Source of the DNA: Bog-473 sp963836605
GTDB lineage: Bacteria; Actinomycetota; Acidimicrobiia; Acidimicrobiales; RAAP-2
Direction of reading: 5' to 3'
Assembly: GCA_963836605.1 (NCBI GenBank)
Contig: CAWIKB010000008.1
Span: 124,001 to 188,000 of the forward strand
Length of the DNA: 64,000 nt
In this document: positions 17,554-27,129 of the stretch, piece after piece
Layout of the letters: each line of letters opens with the position of its first letter
Numbering within the stretch: the stretch's first letter is position 1
Notes under the pieces: model-generated
Told to the model about the DNA's origin: nothing
Database searches by the model: none
What the model saw: the letters and a program-made list of their open reading frames with translations, nothing else
Position numbers and translations under genes: made by a program

Positions 17554-18489
17554 TTGACAGATCGTGGAGACATCACTGAATCGACACCGGCCCTAGCCAC
17601 GCAGACCGAGCCTGTCAGTCGCGCTGAAATCGCTCGTCGGCTCGGCACGCCCAGCGGCAGAACGGCCACGGCGGGCACCGTGGGACGCCCGAGCAGGCCG
17701 GTGGGAAGCCGGCGTGACGACGGGAAGATTGCCACCGCGGTGCGCGAGACGGGCAACATGTTCGCCCTCGCCCTGGAAGCTCTCCGTCAGGGGACCCTCA
17801 AGGCCTTCCCGATCACCGAATTCTTCGACCAGTGCTGGTTTCTGGCCCGGGTCACCACCCTTCCGCTGATCCTTCTCTCGATTCCCTTCGGCATGGTCAT
17901 CGCCCTCGAGGTGGGCTCCCTGCTCCAGCAGATCGGGGCCCAGTCCCAGCTCGGCGCGGCCATGGTGCTCGCCGTCGTGCGCGAACAGGCGCCCGTCGCC
18001 ACCGCCCTGCTGATCGCCGGCGCTGGGGGGTCGGCCATGTGCGCCGATCTGGGCTCGCGCCGTATACGTGACGAGATCTCGGCGATGGAGGTCATGGGGG
18101 TGAACCCCCTCCACCGTCTGGTGCTCCCGAGGCTTCTGGCCGCCACGCTGGTGGCCATCCTGCTCGATGCGGTGGTGAGCGTGGCCGGGATTGCCGGCGG
18201 TCTGTGGTTCGGCACCCATGCCATCCACATCACGGCCAGCAGCTTCTTCGCCACCTTCGGCGAGTTGAGCCAACTGGCCGACCTGGCCATCGCGCTCCTC
18301 AAGGCCGGCATCTTCGGGTTCATCGCAGCCATGGTGGCGTGTTACAAGGGGCTGTACTGCAAGAGCGGCCCCAAGGGTGTGGGCGACGCCGTGAACCAGG
18401 CCGTCGTCGTGACGTTCATTTTGTCCTTCTTCGTGAATTTCATCCTGACGGTCTTCTACTTCAACTTCATTCCACAGAAGGGAATCTGA
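17554..18489 (+). CDS. yrbEA: YrbE/MlaE-type permease, first subunit of the Mce importer
   Basis: About 311 aa from a proposed TTG start that has GGGGGGAG five bases upstream; the family-like part begins near MFALALEALRQG. Five to six membrane helices follow, with the MlaE-signature cytoplasmic loop SAMCADLGSRRIRDEISAMEV and then MGVNPLHRLVLPR, which contacts the MceG ATPase. It forms the inner-membrane channel for lipid import with YrbEB. The roughly 68 residues before the conserved core are polar and longer than in mycobacterial YrbEA; if translation begins later (for example GTG near 17680) they are absent. One base separates its stop from yrbEB. Confidence 0.88.
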   Translation: MTDRGDITESTPALATQTEPVSRAEIARRLGTPSGRTATAGTVGRPSRPVGSRRDDGKIATAVRETGNMFALALEALRQGTLKAFPITEFFDQCWFLARVTTLPLILLSIPFGMVIALEVGSLLQQIGAQSQLGAAMVLAVVREQAPVATALLIAGAGGSAMCADLGSRRIRDEISAMEVMGVNPLHRLVLPRLLAATLVAILLDAVVSVAGIAGGLWFGTHAIHITASSFFATFGELSQLADLAIALLKAGIFGFIAAMVACYKGLYCKSGPKGVGDAVNQAVVVTFILSFFVNFILTVFYFNFIPQKGI

Positions 18490-18490
18490 G

Positions 18491-19363
18491 GTGGCTGTCG
18501 ACGCGCCGGCGCGCCACCAACGGACGAGCGAGATCGGGAGGCGGGCGCGCCGTGCCGGCGACTCGGCCTTTGCCGTGTCCGATGACTTCTACGCCCAGCT
18601 CCGGTTCTTCACGCGGATCATCCGGGCCATGCCCCGCGCTCTGCGCTATCCCCGGGAGATCCTGGTCCTCATGTCCGACATCACGCTCGGCTCGGGAGCG
18701 CTGATCGTCGGCGGCGGCATGTTCTTCGTCGTGGTCTCCATCTCATTCTTCACCGGGACCGAAGTTGGGCTCGAGGGCTTCAACGGTCTCCAGCAGATCG
18801 GGGCCGAAGCCTTCACGGGGGTCATCACGTCCCTGGCCAATACCAGAGAGATCACACCGCTGGTGGCCGGGGTCGCTCTGGCCGCACAGGTTGGGGCAGG
18901 CTTCACCGCCCAACTCGGCGCCATGCGGATATCCGATGAGATCGACGCGCTGGAGGTCATGGGCGTCAACAGCGTCGTGTACCTGGTGGCCACCCGGGTC
19001 TGGGCGGCGCTGATCACCATGGTCCCTCTCTACCTGGCGGCCCTCTTTGCCAGCTATCTGGCGTCGGAGCTGGTCGTGACCAAGTTCTTCGGGCTGTCGT
19101 CGGGCACCTATCAGCACTACTTCCAGCTCTACCTGCCGCCGCTCGACATCTTCTATTCATTCATGAAGGCGATGATCTTTGCGGTGCTGGTCACCTTCGT
19201 GCACTGCTACTACGGCTACACGGCCGGCGGTGGGCCGGCGGGGGTCGGTGTGGCGGCGGGACGGGCCATTCGGCTCTCCATCATCTTGATCGTCGTCGTG
19301 AATCTGATCCTGTCGCTCGTGCTCTTCGGCGGCGTCAACGTCACGGCCCGGTTGGTCGGATGA
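18491..19363 (+). CDS. yrbEB: YrbE/MlaE-type permease, second subunit of the Mce importer
   Basis: 290 aa with a GTG start. Helices begin near residue 70 after a polar N-terminus; the conserved loop reads AQLGAMRISDEIDALEVMG and then VNSVVYLVATRV, the MlaE/YrbE hallmark. It pairs with YrbEA as the heterodimeric permease. Its stop overlaps the mceA start (ATGA), so the whole chain through mceF appears translationally coupled. Confidence 0.92.
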   Translation: MAVDAPARHQRTSEIGRRARRAGDSAFAVSDDFYAQLRFFTRIIRAMPRALRYPREILVLMSDITLGSGALIVGGGMFFVVVSISFFTGTEVGLEGFNGLQQIGAEAFTGVITSLANTREITPLVAGVALAAQVGAGFTAQLGAMRISDEIDALEVMGVNSVVYLVATRVWAALITMVPLYLAALFASYLASELVVTKFFGLSSGTYQHYFQLYLPPLDIFYSFMKAMIFAVLVTFVHCYYGYTAGGGPAGVGVAAGRAIRLSIILIVVVNLILSLVLFGGVNVTARLVG

Positions 19364-20652
19364 AGCGAATCGGTCGGTTGCTCACGGGTCTGCTGGTCAT
19401 CGCCGTCGTGACCGCGGCCACGGTGACCCTGATCCGCAACTCGAACGGCGACTTCTCGGGTGACTACCCGCTCAGTGCTGTCTTTCCCAAGGCGGGTGAA
19501 GGCCTCGAGCCCGGCTCAGAGGTGGTCTTCCGCGGCGTCCAGATCGGGCGAGTCTCGACCATCACGCTCCAGAACGACAAGGCCCGGGTCACGATGCTGG
19601 TCGATCCGACGTTCAATGTTCCGGCTGATGCCACCGCCACCATCGAGCCGATCAACCTCTTCGGTGCCGAAGAGGTCTCGCTGACCTCCCCGAACCACAA
19701 CGCCGATGCCGCGCCCTACCTCGTTCGCGATGGGCAGTTCGCCCACGCCAACAACTCCGACAGCCTGGGCGACCTCTTCGCGGCAGCCGCGCCGCTCCTC
19801 CAGAAGGTCAACACCGATGATCTCTCGACGGTGCTCGGCGAGCTCTCGCAGGCGAGCCAGGGTGAAGGACCCCAAATCGCCAAGTCAATCGGCGCCGGGT
19901 CGGAGCTGGCGAGTCTCCTCAATTCCACCCTGGGCGCTCAGGAGGTCGCGCTCGATTCCTTCGCCCAGTTCGTGCAAGCGGCTGCTCCCGACGCCAATGG
20001 GCTGAACAGCGTCTCGGGGCAGGTAAATGCCGCGCTGCCCAGCTTCAACGGTGAAGTGGGGGACTATCAGAAGTTTCTCAATTCGGTAATTCCCTTCGCC
20101 AATGACCTGGCCTCGCTGTTGTCCAGCTATCGGCCCGACATCGACACCATCCTGACCGCGGGCGACAATGTGTCGCGGGTGCTGCTGGCCCAGCAGGGGA
20201 ACATCGGCCAGGTGATCCAGGGGGCATACACCTACTTCAACACCATCGCCACCGGGGGGGCCAGCCAACAGAAGCTTCCCGACGGCAGCACGTACGCCTA
20301 CTTCAATACGTTCATTCTCTTCAGCGACGTGAACTCGCTCGTCTGCAACCTGCTGGCGCCCGCCACGCCGGGCCTGTCGTTCCTCCAGCCCATTCAGCAG
20401 GCCCTGGCCGGCTCCGGTTCGGCCTTCGACTGCTCGAGCCAGTTGGCGGCCTTCAACGCGGCACAAGGCACCACGGCGCCGGTCGCCGCAGTCCCCGCGG
20501 CCACACCGACGACGGCCACCCCGTTGGCACCGTCCACCGGTGCGGCCCAGTCCACCGCCAACCAGGCGTACGGGATCCTCGGTACACCCGACGCCTCCAA
20601 GGCCTCCGGTCTCGGTGGCTATATCAGCGGGCTGTTGGGAGGGAGCTTGTGA
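19360..20652 (+). CDS. mceA: Mce family protein, position A
   Basis: 430 aa. An N-terminal membrane helix (residues 7-25) is followed by the MlaD/Mce domain (YPLSAVFPKAGEGLEPGSEV and VVFRGVQIGRVSTI at about 37-70), then a long helical region and a Thr/Pro/Ala-rich C-terminus. Six such proteins are expected to assemble into a hexameric tube that carries lipids across the cell envelope. The A-to-F names are positional, following the mycobacterial order yrbEA-yrbEB-mceA-F; sequence alone does not prove one-to-one orthology. ATGA overlap with yrbEB. Confidence 0.9.
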   Translation: MKRIGRLLTGLLVIAVVTAATVTLIRNSNGDFSGDYPLSAVFPKAGEGLEPGSEVVFRGVQIGRVSTITLQNDKARVTMLVDPTFNVPADATATIEPINLFGAEEVSLTSPNHNADAAPYLVRDGQFAHANNSDSLGDLFAAAAPLLQKVNTDDLSTVLGELSQASQGEGPQIAKSIGAGSELASLLNSTLGAQEVALDSFAQFVQAAAPDANGLNSVSGQVNAALPSFNGEVGDYQKFLNSVIPFANDLASLLSSYRPDIDTILTAGDNVSRVLLAQQGNIGQVIQGAYTYFNTIATGGASQQKLPDGSTYAYFNTFILFSDVNSLVCNLLAPATPGLSFLQPIQQALAGSGSAFDCSSQLAAFNAAQGTTAPVAAVPAATPTTATPLAPSTGAAQSTANQAYGILGTPDASKASGLGGYISGLLGGSL

Positions 20653-21860
20653 ACTTCCTCCATCGTCTGCCCTCATCGGCGTTCAAGTTCGCGGTGTTCG
20701 CGCTGGTCTGTGTCGTCCTTCTCGTCGGCCTGGCCGCCAAGATCGGCAATCTGTCACTCTTCAGTGACCGGCACCCGCTCAATGCCCAACTGGCCGACGT
20801 CACCGGCCTCGCCTCGGGGGATCAGGTCAACATCGCCGGTGTCCCTGTTGGCCAAGTCTCGAGCATCAACGTCCAGCACGGTCATGCCCTCATCGGGATG
20901 AACATCAACAACACGGTGACGCTGCACGGCGCGACCGATATCGGCGTGCGGTGGCGGAACGTCATTGGTCAGAAGGAGATTGAGATCTTCCCCTCGGGGG
21001 CCGGGCCGATCCTTCCCGCGGGGTCCACCATCCCGCTCGGCCACGACGTCTCGGACTCCAGTGTCAACGCGTTCTTGAACACCCTGGGTCCCCTGTTGTC
21101 ATCCATCAATCCCCATGAAGCCAATCAGTTCGTCGAGAACGTCTCGGGCGCGCTCGAGGGTGACACGTCGGAGATCGATCAGCTGATCAACAACGGCGCC
21201 ACCGTTTCCAACACGGTGGGGTCCTTGGACGCGCAGGTCGGGCAGGTGATCGGCAACCTGGATCAGGTCCTCACCGCCGTGGCTTCGCGGAGCGGGGACC
21301 TCGGCTCATTGGTGGACAACCTCCAAACCGTGGCGTCCTCCCTGGCCTCGAAGAACACCCTCCTTGACAGTGTGGTCGGAAATCTCTCGCAGGTGGCGAC
21401 CGACTTGGCGGGTCTGATCGGTACCAATCACTCGGTGATCACCAGCACCATCGACAACCTCCAGACCGTGGCCGGCGACGTGCAGAACAACCAGAAGCAG
21501 CTGGCCGCCAGTCTCTCCGGGCTGGGCGCGGGGTTGGTTCCCTATATTCAAATATCCCAATGGGGCCAGTGGTTCGCCGTCCAGACGATCTACACCTGCC
21601 TGGCCAACCAGACGGCTTGCACGTACTACCAGCCGGCCAATGCTCCAGCCGGCTCGGGACCGGGCGGAGGGCCGCCCCTCGCCTTGCCCACCAGTCCGAG
21701 CACGGGTCCCGCCAGCCCCAGCACGGGTCCCGCGTCGTCGCCGAACCCGGCCGCGAACACCGAGGGCTCGGCGCCCGTGGCCGCCTCCAGCATCGCCGGC
21801 GTGCTGGGAGCGGTGGCCGGGCAGCCCAACTCCGCGACCTCGTCGAAGAGCGGATCATGA
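20649..21860 (+). CDS. mceB: Mce family protein, position B
   Basis: 403 aa, GTG start inside the mceA stop (GTGA). Membrane helix at about 12-30, Mce domain with HPLNAQLADVTGLASGDQVN and IAGVPVGQVSSI, then a long coiled-coil-like helical stretch (repeated DNLQTV and NLSQVATDL-type heptads at about 170-290) expected to form part of the lipid tunnel. The C-terminus has an 18-bp in-frame tandem repeat giving SPSTGPA twice. Part of the coupled mce chain. Confidence 0.9.
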   Translation: MNFLHRLPSSAFKFAVFALVCVVLLVGLAAKIGNLSLFSDRHPLNAQLADVTGLASGDQVNIAGVPVGQVSSINVQHGHALIGMNINNTVTLHGATDIGVRWRNVIGQKEIEIFPSGAGPILPAGSTIPLGHDVSDSSVNAFLNTLGPLLSSINPHEANQFVENVSGALEGDTSEIDQLINNGATVSNTVGSLDAQVGQVIGNLDQVLTAVASRSGDLGSLVDNLQTVASSLASKNTLLDSVVGNLSQVATDLAGLIGTNHSVITSTIDNLQTVAGDVQNNQKQLAASLSGLGAGLVPYIQISQWGQWFAVQTIYTCLANQTACTYYQPANAPAGSGPGGGPPLALPTSPSTGPASPSTGPASSPNPAANTEGSAPVAASSIAGVLGAVAGQPNSATSSKSGS

Positions 21861-23104
21861 AGGCATTCACCGAGCGGCGTCCCAAGGTCATCGGGGTCAT
21901 GGCGGTGGCGGCGATTCTCGTGGCCGTTCTCGCCATTCTCCTCCTCAATCGCAGCATCTTTGCGTCGGGCTACACGGTGACCGCGCGCTTCTCCAACGCG
22001 GCAGGCGTCACGAAAGGCACCGACGTCATGGTGGCCGGCGTCAAGGTGGGGTCCGTCACCCATGTCGACGTGTCGGGGAACTCGGTCGACGCCGTTCTTT
22101 CGGTGAACCACTCGGTGCCGCTCCCACATGACACGTCCGCCGCCATCGAGGTCGAGACGTTACTCGGGGTGGTCGACGTGACCCTGAAGCCCGTGAGCGG
22201 GTGGCAACGGCCCCTTCAGAACGGAGCGTTGATCACCAACACGTCCGTGCCGGTCGAGCTGTACCAGCTCCAGAAGACCGGGCAGAACCTGCTCTCGAAG
22301 AGCAACGCCACGGCGCTGAATTCTCTGGTGGAGTCGTTGGCCACCATCACCAAGGGCAAGCAAACGCAGGTGGCGCAGATCATCAAGGGTCTGGGTGCGC
22401 TGACGACGACGGTCGATCAGCGCAGCGGTCAGGTGTCCCAGTTGATCGATTCGGCCAACACCTTGTCGTCGACGTTGGCGGGCAAGGACCAGGAGCTGGT
22501 CTCCATCGTCAACAATCTCGACGCGGTCGCCACCGGTCTGGCCAACCACAGCACCGATCTCTCGAACCTGATCACCAACGTGGACCAGATGGCCTCCCAG
22601 ACCAACTCGCTGGTCGGCGGCGACTCGCCCCAACTCAACGCTTTGCTGGCCCGACTGCACTCGGATCTCAGCGTGGTGGGGCAACATCAGCTCGACCTGG
22701 CGCAGGGCGTGAGCTACCTGGGGGGCGCCCTGACGGGGTTCTCCTCCATCGCCTACGCCGGGGACCAGGGCGTGAACTGGGGGAATGTGTTCGTCAACCC
22801 GGCCGGGCTGACCGGCACCTACGGCACGATCGGACCGTGCGGCGCATTGGACCAGGCGCTGACCGCGGCTTTGGGCCCCGATCCTCTTGCCTGCGGCCAA
22901 CAGACCGGGACCCCGCCGGGTGAGGGAACGCCCAGTTCGACCACGAACTCGCCGGAGGGAACCGGCGGCAGCGTCGGCTCGTCCTCGTCGACGACCGGTC
23001 CGACGCGCGGTTCGACCCCGAGCAGCACCCTCCCGGTCGGTCCGAACTCGGGGCTGGGTGGCCTCTCCCAACTGCTGAGCCCATTGCTGGGGGGGAAGTC
23101 GTGA
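21857..23104 (+). CDS. mceC: Mce family protein, position C
   Basis: 415 aa. ATG 21857 overlaps the previous stop (ATGA), which fixes the start, although the frame stays open further upstream. Membrane helix at about 12-31, Mce domain YTVTARFSNAAGVTKGTDVM and VAGVKVGSVTHVDV, helical tunnel region with NTLSSTLAGKDQELVSIVNN-like heptads, and a Gly/Ser/Thr/Pro-rich tail. Expected to sit in the same hexamer as the other five Mce proteins. Confidence 0.9.
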   Translation: MKAFTERRPKVIGVMAVAAILVAVLAILLLNRSIFASGYTVTARFSNAAGVTKGTDVMVAGVKVGSVTHVDVSGNSVDAVLSVNHSVPLPHDTSAAIEVETLLGVVDVTLKPVSGWQRPLQNGALITNTSVPVELYQLQKTGQNLLSKSNATALNSLVESLATITKGKQTQVAQIIKGLGALTTTVDQRSGQVSQLIDSANTLSSTLAGKDQELVSIVNNLDAVATGLANHSTDLSNLITNVDQMASQTNSLVGGDSPQLNALLARLHSDLSVVGQHQLDLAQGVSYLGGALTGFSSIAYAGDQGVNWGNVFVNPAGLTGTYGTIGPCGALDQALTAALGPDPLACGQQTGTPPGEGTPSSTTNSPEGTGGSVGSSSSTTGPTRGSTPSSTLPVGPNSGLGGLSQLLSPLLGGKS

Positions 23105-24735
23105 CCGTGCGTCTGCGTGACATCGCCTACGCCAAGGTTCCGCGCCTTGTGATCGCGGCTGTGCTGGTGACGGCCGGCGCCGTGGTGGCCCTCGACGTCA
23201 CACGCCCTACCGCGACGTATCCTCTCAACGCCGTCTATGCGAGCGCGCCGGGTCTCTTCCCGGGCGCCGCCGTGGACGTCCTGGGTGTTCCGGTCGGCAC
23301 GGTCACCTCGGTGGAGAACGTGGACAACCGAGTCGACGTCGGTATGCAGGTGGAGGCCGGCATCAAAATCCCCTCACGCGCCGTGGCCTCCCTGGTGGCG
23401 CCCGAGGTGCTCGGGCAGCCCGACGTCGACCTCAACCCGGGCTACACCAACGGGCCCAAACTCGAAGCTGGGGACACCATCCCCGAATCTCGCACCTCTG
23501 TTCCGGTTTCGACCGACCAATTGCTCAAGCAGCTGCAGCGCACCCTCAACGCGCTCAATCCCCAAGCCGTGGGCAACCTCATCACCAATTTGGCCCAAGA
23601 CCTCGACGGCCAGGGAGCCGGGCTCAACCATTTGATCTCCTCGGCAGCGGGAACGATTCAACTCCTGGCCAACAAGGGGGACGATCTCGGGAAGCTGAAC
23701 GGCACTCTGGCCCAACTGACCGGAACCCTCGATTCGGACACCGCGCAGATCGTCCAACTGGTGAATGAGTACGACACCGTCTCAACGGTCATCGCCCAGC
23801 ATTCGAGCCAGCTGAACGACGCCATCACGCAGCTCACCGGCGCCACCACCTCGCTTGTCACGCTGCTGACCCCGAACCTGCAGCCTCTCGAGGCAGATGT
23901 CGGAACGGTGACCACCGCCACCCGGACCCTCGATCGCAATATCGGCAATGTCGATGTGATCCTCCAGCAGGGCAACAACCTCTTCCAGGGCGCACAGCGC
24001 GTCTATGACCCCACCTACAATTGGCTCAACCTCAACGTTGCGCTGCCCGTCGGCGTCACCGGGGCGTACATGGCCGGGCTCATTCGCGATCGTCTGGCCG
24101 GGGTCTGTCGGCGCATTGCGGCCAACCATTCCTCCGGCCTGTCCCCGGCGACGATAGCCAGCCTGAGCTCGTGTGGCGATCCGAATTCAGCCTTCTTCGA
24201 TCCGCTCGTCAGCGAGATACCGACCATCCTCAATTCCTTGTCCGGTGGCTCCGGCTCCAACTCAGCGGCGGCTCTCCTGCAGCAGGGTCTCGATCAGATC
24301 GGCAGCCTCGGCGGCTCCACGAATTCGCCGGCGCCCGCGCCGGCCGGAACGGCCAGTGGGGCCACTCCGGTTGCCCCCGCGCCGTCGACGACTGCCCCCA
24401 CCACGACCACGACGACGACGCCGACCACCACGACGCAATGTGGATTGCTCAATCAGATCCTCGGATGCCCCAGTGGGACCGGCACCCCCAACAGCGGCTC
24501 CTCCTCCTCCTCCTCATCCTCGTCCGGCAGTCTCGGGGGCCTGCTCTCGCAACGGGTGGCGCCCACCAAGAAGCAGCAGGCCACGGTGAACCTGGCCTCG
24601 AGCTCGCCCAGCGGCCCATCACTCAGCGCACCGTCGTCTCGACTCCTCCCGCCCCTCCCCTCGAACCATGGCTCCCACCGGGCCGGGCGCGGGTTGCTCT
24701 CTCAATGGGTGCACGACATCGGGGGTTGGCTGTGA
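23101..24735 (+). CDS. mceD: Mce family protein, position D, with long low-complexity tail
   Basis: 544 aa, the longest of the six. GTG start in a GTGA overlap. Membrane helix at about 15-34, Mce domain YPLNAVYASAPGLFPGAAVD and VLGVPVGTVTSV, helical region to about 330, then a tail containing runs of Thr and Pro followed by a run of nine Ser around residues 465-475. The tail is encoded by ACG/ACC and TCC repeats likely to vary in length. Such tails probably reach into or across the cell wall. Confidence 0.9.
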   Translation: MTVRLRDIAYAKVPRLVIAAVLVTAGAVVALDVTRPTATYPLNAVYASAPGLFPGAAVDVLGVPVGTVTSVENVDNRVDVGMQVEAGIKIPSRAVASLVAPEVLGQPDVDLNPGYTNGPKLEAGDTIPESRTSVPVSTDQLLKQLQRTLNALNPQAVGNLITNLAQDLDGQGAGLNHLISSAAGTIQLLANKGDDLGKLNGTLAQLTGTLDSDTAQIVQLVNEYDTVSTVIAQHSSQLNDAITQLTGATTSLVTLLTPNLQPLEADVGTVTTATRTLDRNIGNVDVILQQGNNLFQGAQRVYDPTYNWLNLNVALPVGVTGAYMAGLIRDRLAGVCRRIAANHSSGLSPATIASLSSCGDPNSAFFDPLVSEIPTILNSLSGGSGSNSAAALLQQGLDQIGSLGGSTNSPAPAPAGTASGATPVAPAPSTTAPTTTTTTTPTTTTQCGLLNQILGCPSGTGTPNSGSSSSSSSSSGSLGGLLSQRVAPTKKQQATVNLASSSPSGPSLSAPSSRLLPPLPSNHGSHRAGRGLLSQWVHDIGGWL

Positions 24736-25745
24736 CCGGCCGCCGGTCGTGGTGGTTGATCCCCGGCGCCCTGCTCGCAGCGCTGTCCCTCGCCGGTTGC
24801 GGCGGGCCCGGGTCCCCGTCCCAGCGCAGCGTCACCGCGATCTTCAGTGACGTGGGAGACCTGGCCAGCGGAGCCCAGGTGCAGTTGGCGGACGTCCCGA
24901 TCGGCAGCGTCACGTCCATCTCGCTCGATGGTGACCGGGCCAAGGTCACCATGAGCCTCTCCGACGCCGCCCGCATTCCGGCGAACGTCACCGCCGCGCT
25001 TGATCGCACGACCATCCTGGGTGACCAATTCATCAACATCGAGGTGCCAAAGAACGAGATCGGGGCGGCGGGGTCCAACGTGCCACAGCTGGCCAATGGC
25101 GCCGTCATTGGCCACACCGCCATCGTCCCCGATGTCGAGCAGCTGGTGGCAGCCGGAACCCAGGTCTTCGGCGCAGTGTCCACCACGCAGCTGGAACAGA
25201 TCATTGCGGCCGGTGGTGAGGGATTCGCCGGCCAGGAGGCCTCGCTCAAGTCGCTGCTGAACGACTTCTCGACCGTGGCCTCGGGGTACGCCCAGCACAC
25301 CAGCCAGATCACCAGCGCGGTCAACGGGTTGAACCAACTGACCTCCACCTTGGCACCGACGAGCGGTGCCAATGCGGACGCCCTGACCACCCTGTCGCAC
25401 ACCGTGGCCATACTGGCGCAGCAGTCGTCGCAGTTCGAAACCTTGCTGCAATCGGTCAACGATCTCTCCGCCCAGGGTCGGGGCATCCTCGAGACGTACT
25501 ACCCCCAGATCGCGTCCCAACTGCAGACCTTGCTCGCGGTGAGCTCCCAGCTCAGCCAGAACCAAGGCGACCTGGCGGGCATCCTCGATGAACTGCCGGC
25601 GAACAACAATGCGCTGCAGTCGTCCGTGCGCGGCGACTTCCTCCAGGTCTACGAGAACATCATCGTGTGCGGCCTGCCGGGCGGCGGCGAAAATAGTTCG
25701 CCGGCCTTCTCCTGTGCTCCCAAGTCGGGGGGAGCCGGATCGTGA
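24732..25745 (+). CDS. mceE: Mce family lipoprotein, position E
   Basis: 337 aa. GTG 24732 overlaps the previous stop (GTGA). The N-terminus is a lipoprotein signal: basic TGRRSW, hydrophobic LIPGALLAALS, and lipobox LAGC with the Cys near residue 23. The Mce domain follows (VTAIFSDVGDLASGAQVQ, LADVPIGSVTSI). In mycobacterial mce operons the fifth gene (mceE/LprK) is also a lipoprotein, so position and type agree. It would anchor the outer part of the Mce tube through a lipid. Confidence 0.92.
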   Translation: MTGRRSWWLIPGALLAALSLAGCGGPGSPSQRSVTAIFSDVGDLASGAQVQLADVPIGSVTSISLDGDRAKVTMSLSDAARIPANVTAALDRTTILGDQFINIEVPKNEIGAAGSNVPQLANGAVIGHTAIVPDVEQLVAAGTQVFGAVSTTQLEQIIAAGGEGFAGQEASLKSLLNDFSTVASGYAQHTSQITSAVNGLNQLTSTLAPTSGANADALTTLSHTVAILAQQSSQFETLLQSVNDLSAQGRGILETYYPQIASQLQTLLAVSSQLSQNQGDLAGILDELPANNNALQSSVRGDFLQVYENIIVCGLPGGGENSSPAFSCAPKSGGAGS

Positions 25746-27081
25746 TCAGCAAGCGTCTCGTCGCCAACCTCATCGCCTTCTTCTTGGTCAGCGCGTTCCT
25801 GGTCGGCTACGGGGTGGTCACGCTGCTCGGGAATCCCCTGCGTAGCCCCACCATGCTGACCACCGAGTTCCCCGATGCCTCCGGACTGTTCCAGAACTTC
25901 ACGGTGGAGCTGAACGGGGTACCGGTGGGAACGGTGAGCGCGATTCAGCTGACCCGGCACAGCACCAAGGTCACCATGGACATCCATCCGGGCACGAAAG
26001 TCCCCGGGGACGTCCGCTCATCGGTTCAGATTGCCAATGACCTGGGCGAACAGGTCGTCGACCTGGTGCCCGCACATGGCGGTACGGCGCCGGCACTGCA
26101 GTCAGGGGCCAATGTCCCGGCCGCACCCAACCAGATACCCGCCAACGTCGGTCAGGTCGTCGACGCGGCCACCCGGCTCCTCCAGGCCATCCCGTCGGGG
26201 AACTTGAACCTGTTGCTCAGTGACCTGGCGTCCTCGTTGCGGGGCGCGCGGTCGACCTCCGCACCATCGTTTCGGCCGGCACCACCTTCTCCGAGAAGTT
26301 CGTCGCCTACGAGAAGCAGTTTGCCGCGCTCTTGGCCAATGCACCCACCGCCCTCGACACGGTGACGGCGGTGGCACCGCAACTGCAACAAGACCTGGTG
26401 AACACGGCTGCCCTTCTCCAGGTGCTGGCGCAGCAGAAGACGGGACTCGATACCCTCTTCCAACAGGGATCGGCGGCGGTGACCCAAGTTGACCAGCTGG
26501 TCACCTCCCAAGCAGCCAATCTGGGTTGCTTCCTGCACGACAGCGCGCAGGTGTTGTCGAACATCGCCGAGCCGTCGAATCTCTCCAACTTGTCCCAGGG
26601 CCTGGCGATCAATCAGTCCTTCTTCGGGGCGATCAACCACGTCGCCGTGCCGGGCCTGGCCAAGGCGACGACCACTGGCGCGGCCAATGTTCCGAATCAA
26701 CTCTTCCTACGGACCCGTCTGGAAGTCCCGCCGATCCTTTCGCCGGCCGCGTCGTCCTACTCGCCGCCCCAGCAGACTCCCGACATCCTGCCGGGAGCGG
26801 GATGCGTCACCGCCTTCGGCAAGGGAGTGGGTCCGGCAACGCAACCCGGCTTTGTACCCGCAGGCGGGGGCCATGTGGTGGCGCCGACGGCCCAGGAAGC
26901 CGATGTCGAGATGAACGGTGCCACGCCCCCGTCGAGCACGGCCGCCTACGTCTCCCCGGCCTCGAACCAGTGGGTCCTGATGGCGGCCGGCGGCGTCGTG
27001 GTGCCGGCCCTGGTGCTGGCCTGGGGCGTTCGGCCGTCGCGCGTGCGGGCTCGACGCCGGTCGGGACGCCCGGTCCCATGA
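25742..27081 (+). CDS. mceF: Mce family protein, position F, frameshifted
   Basis: Membrane helix at about 7-27 and an Mce domain (FPDASGLFQNFTVEL, NGVPVGTVSAIQL) are encoded from 25742, but that frame runs into junk after SSLRGAR and stops at 26365. Continuation as GRAVDLRTIVSAGTTFSEKF lies in another frame that runs to 27081 and ends with a C-terminal membrane helix (WVLMAAGGVVVPALVLAWGV). Adding one G to the GGGG run at 26241-26244 restores one protein of about 446 aa. Given intact flanking genes, a homopolymer sequencing error is likeliest; if real, the last Mce subunit would be truncated. Confidence 0.87.
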
Positions 27082-27110
27082 CGATCGTTCGTAGGCGAGA
27101 CACGTGATCA

Positions 27111-27122
27111 AAAAAAGGAGGA
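27111..27122 (+). promoter_or_regulatory. very strong Shine-Dalgarno site of the Mce-associated gene
   Basis: AAAAAAGGAGGA is a near-perfect anti-16S match 7 bases before ATG 27130. It is the only gene of the mce chain not coupled by overlap, so this site gives it independent and probably high translation. Confidence 0.7.
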
Positions 27123-27129
27123 TGGAACA

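Noticed and set aside
26332..27081. Separate gene for the second half of mceF
   Set aside because: It begins mid-domain without a ribosome binding site and continues the MceF sequence exactly after one inserted base.
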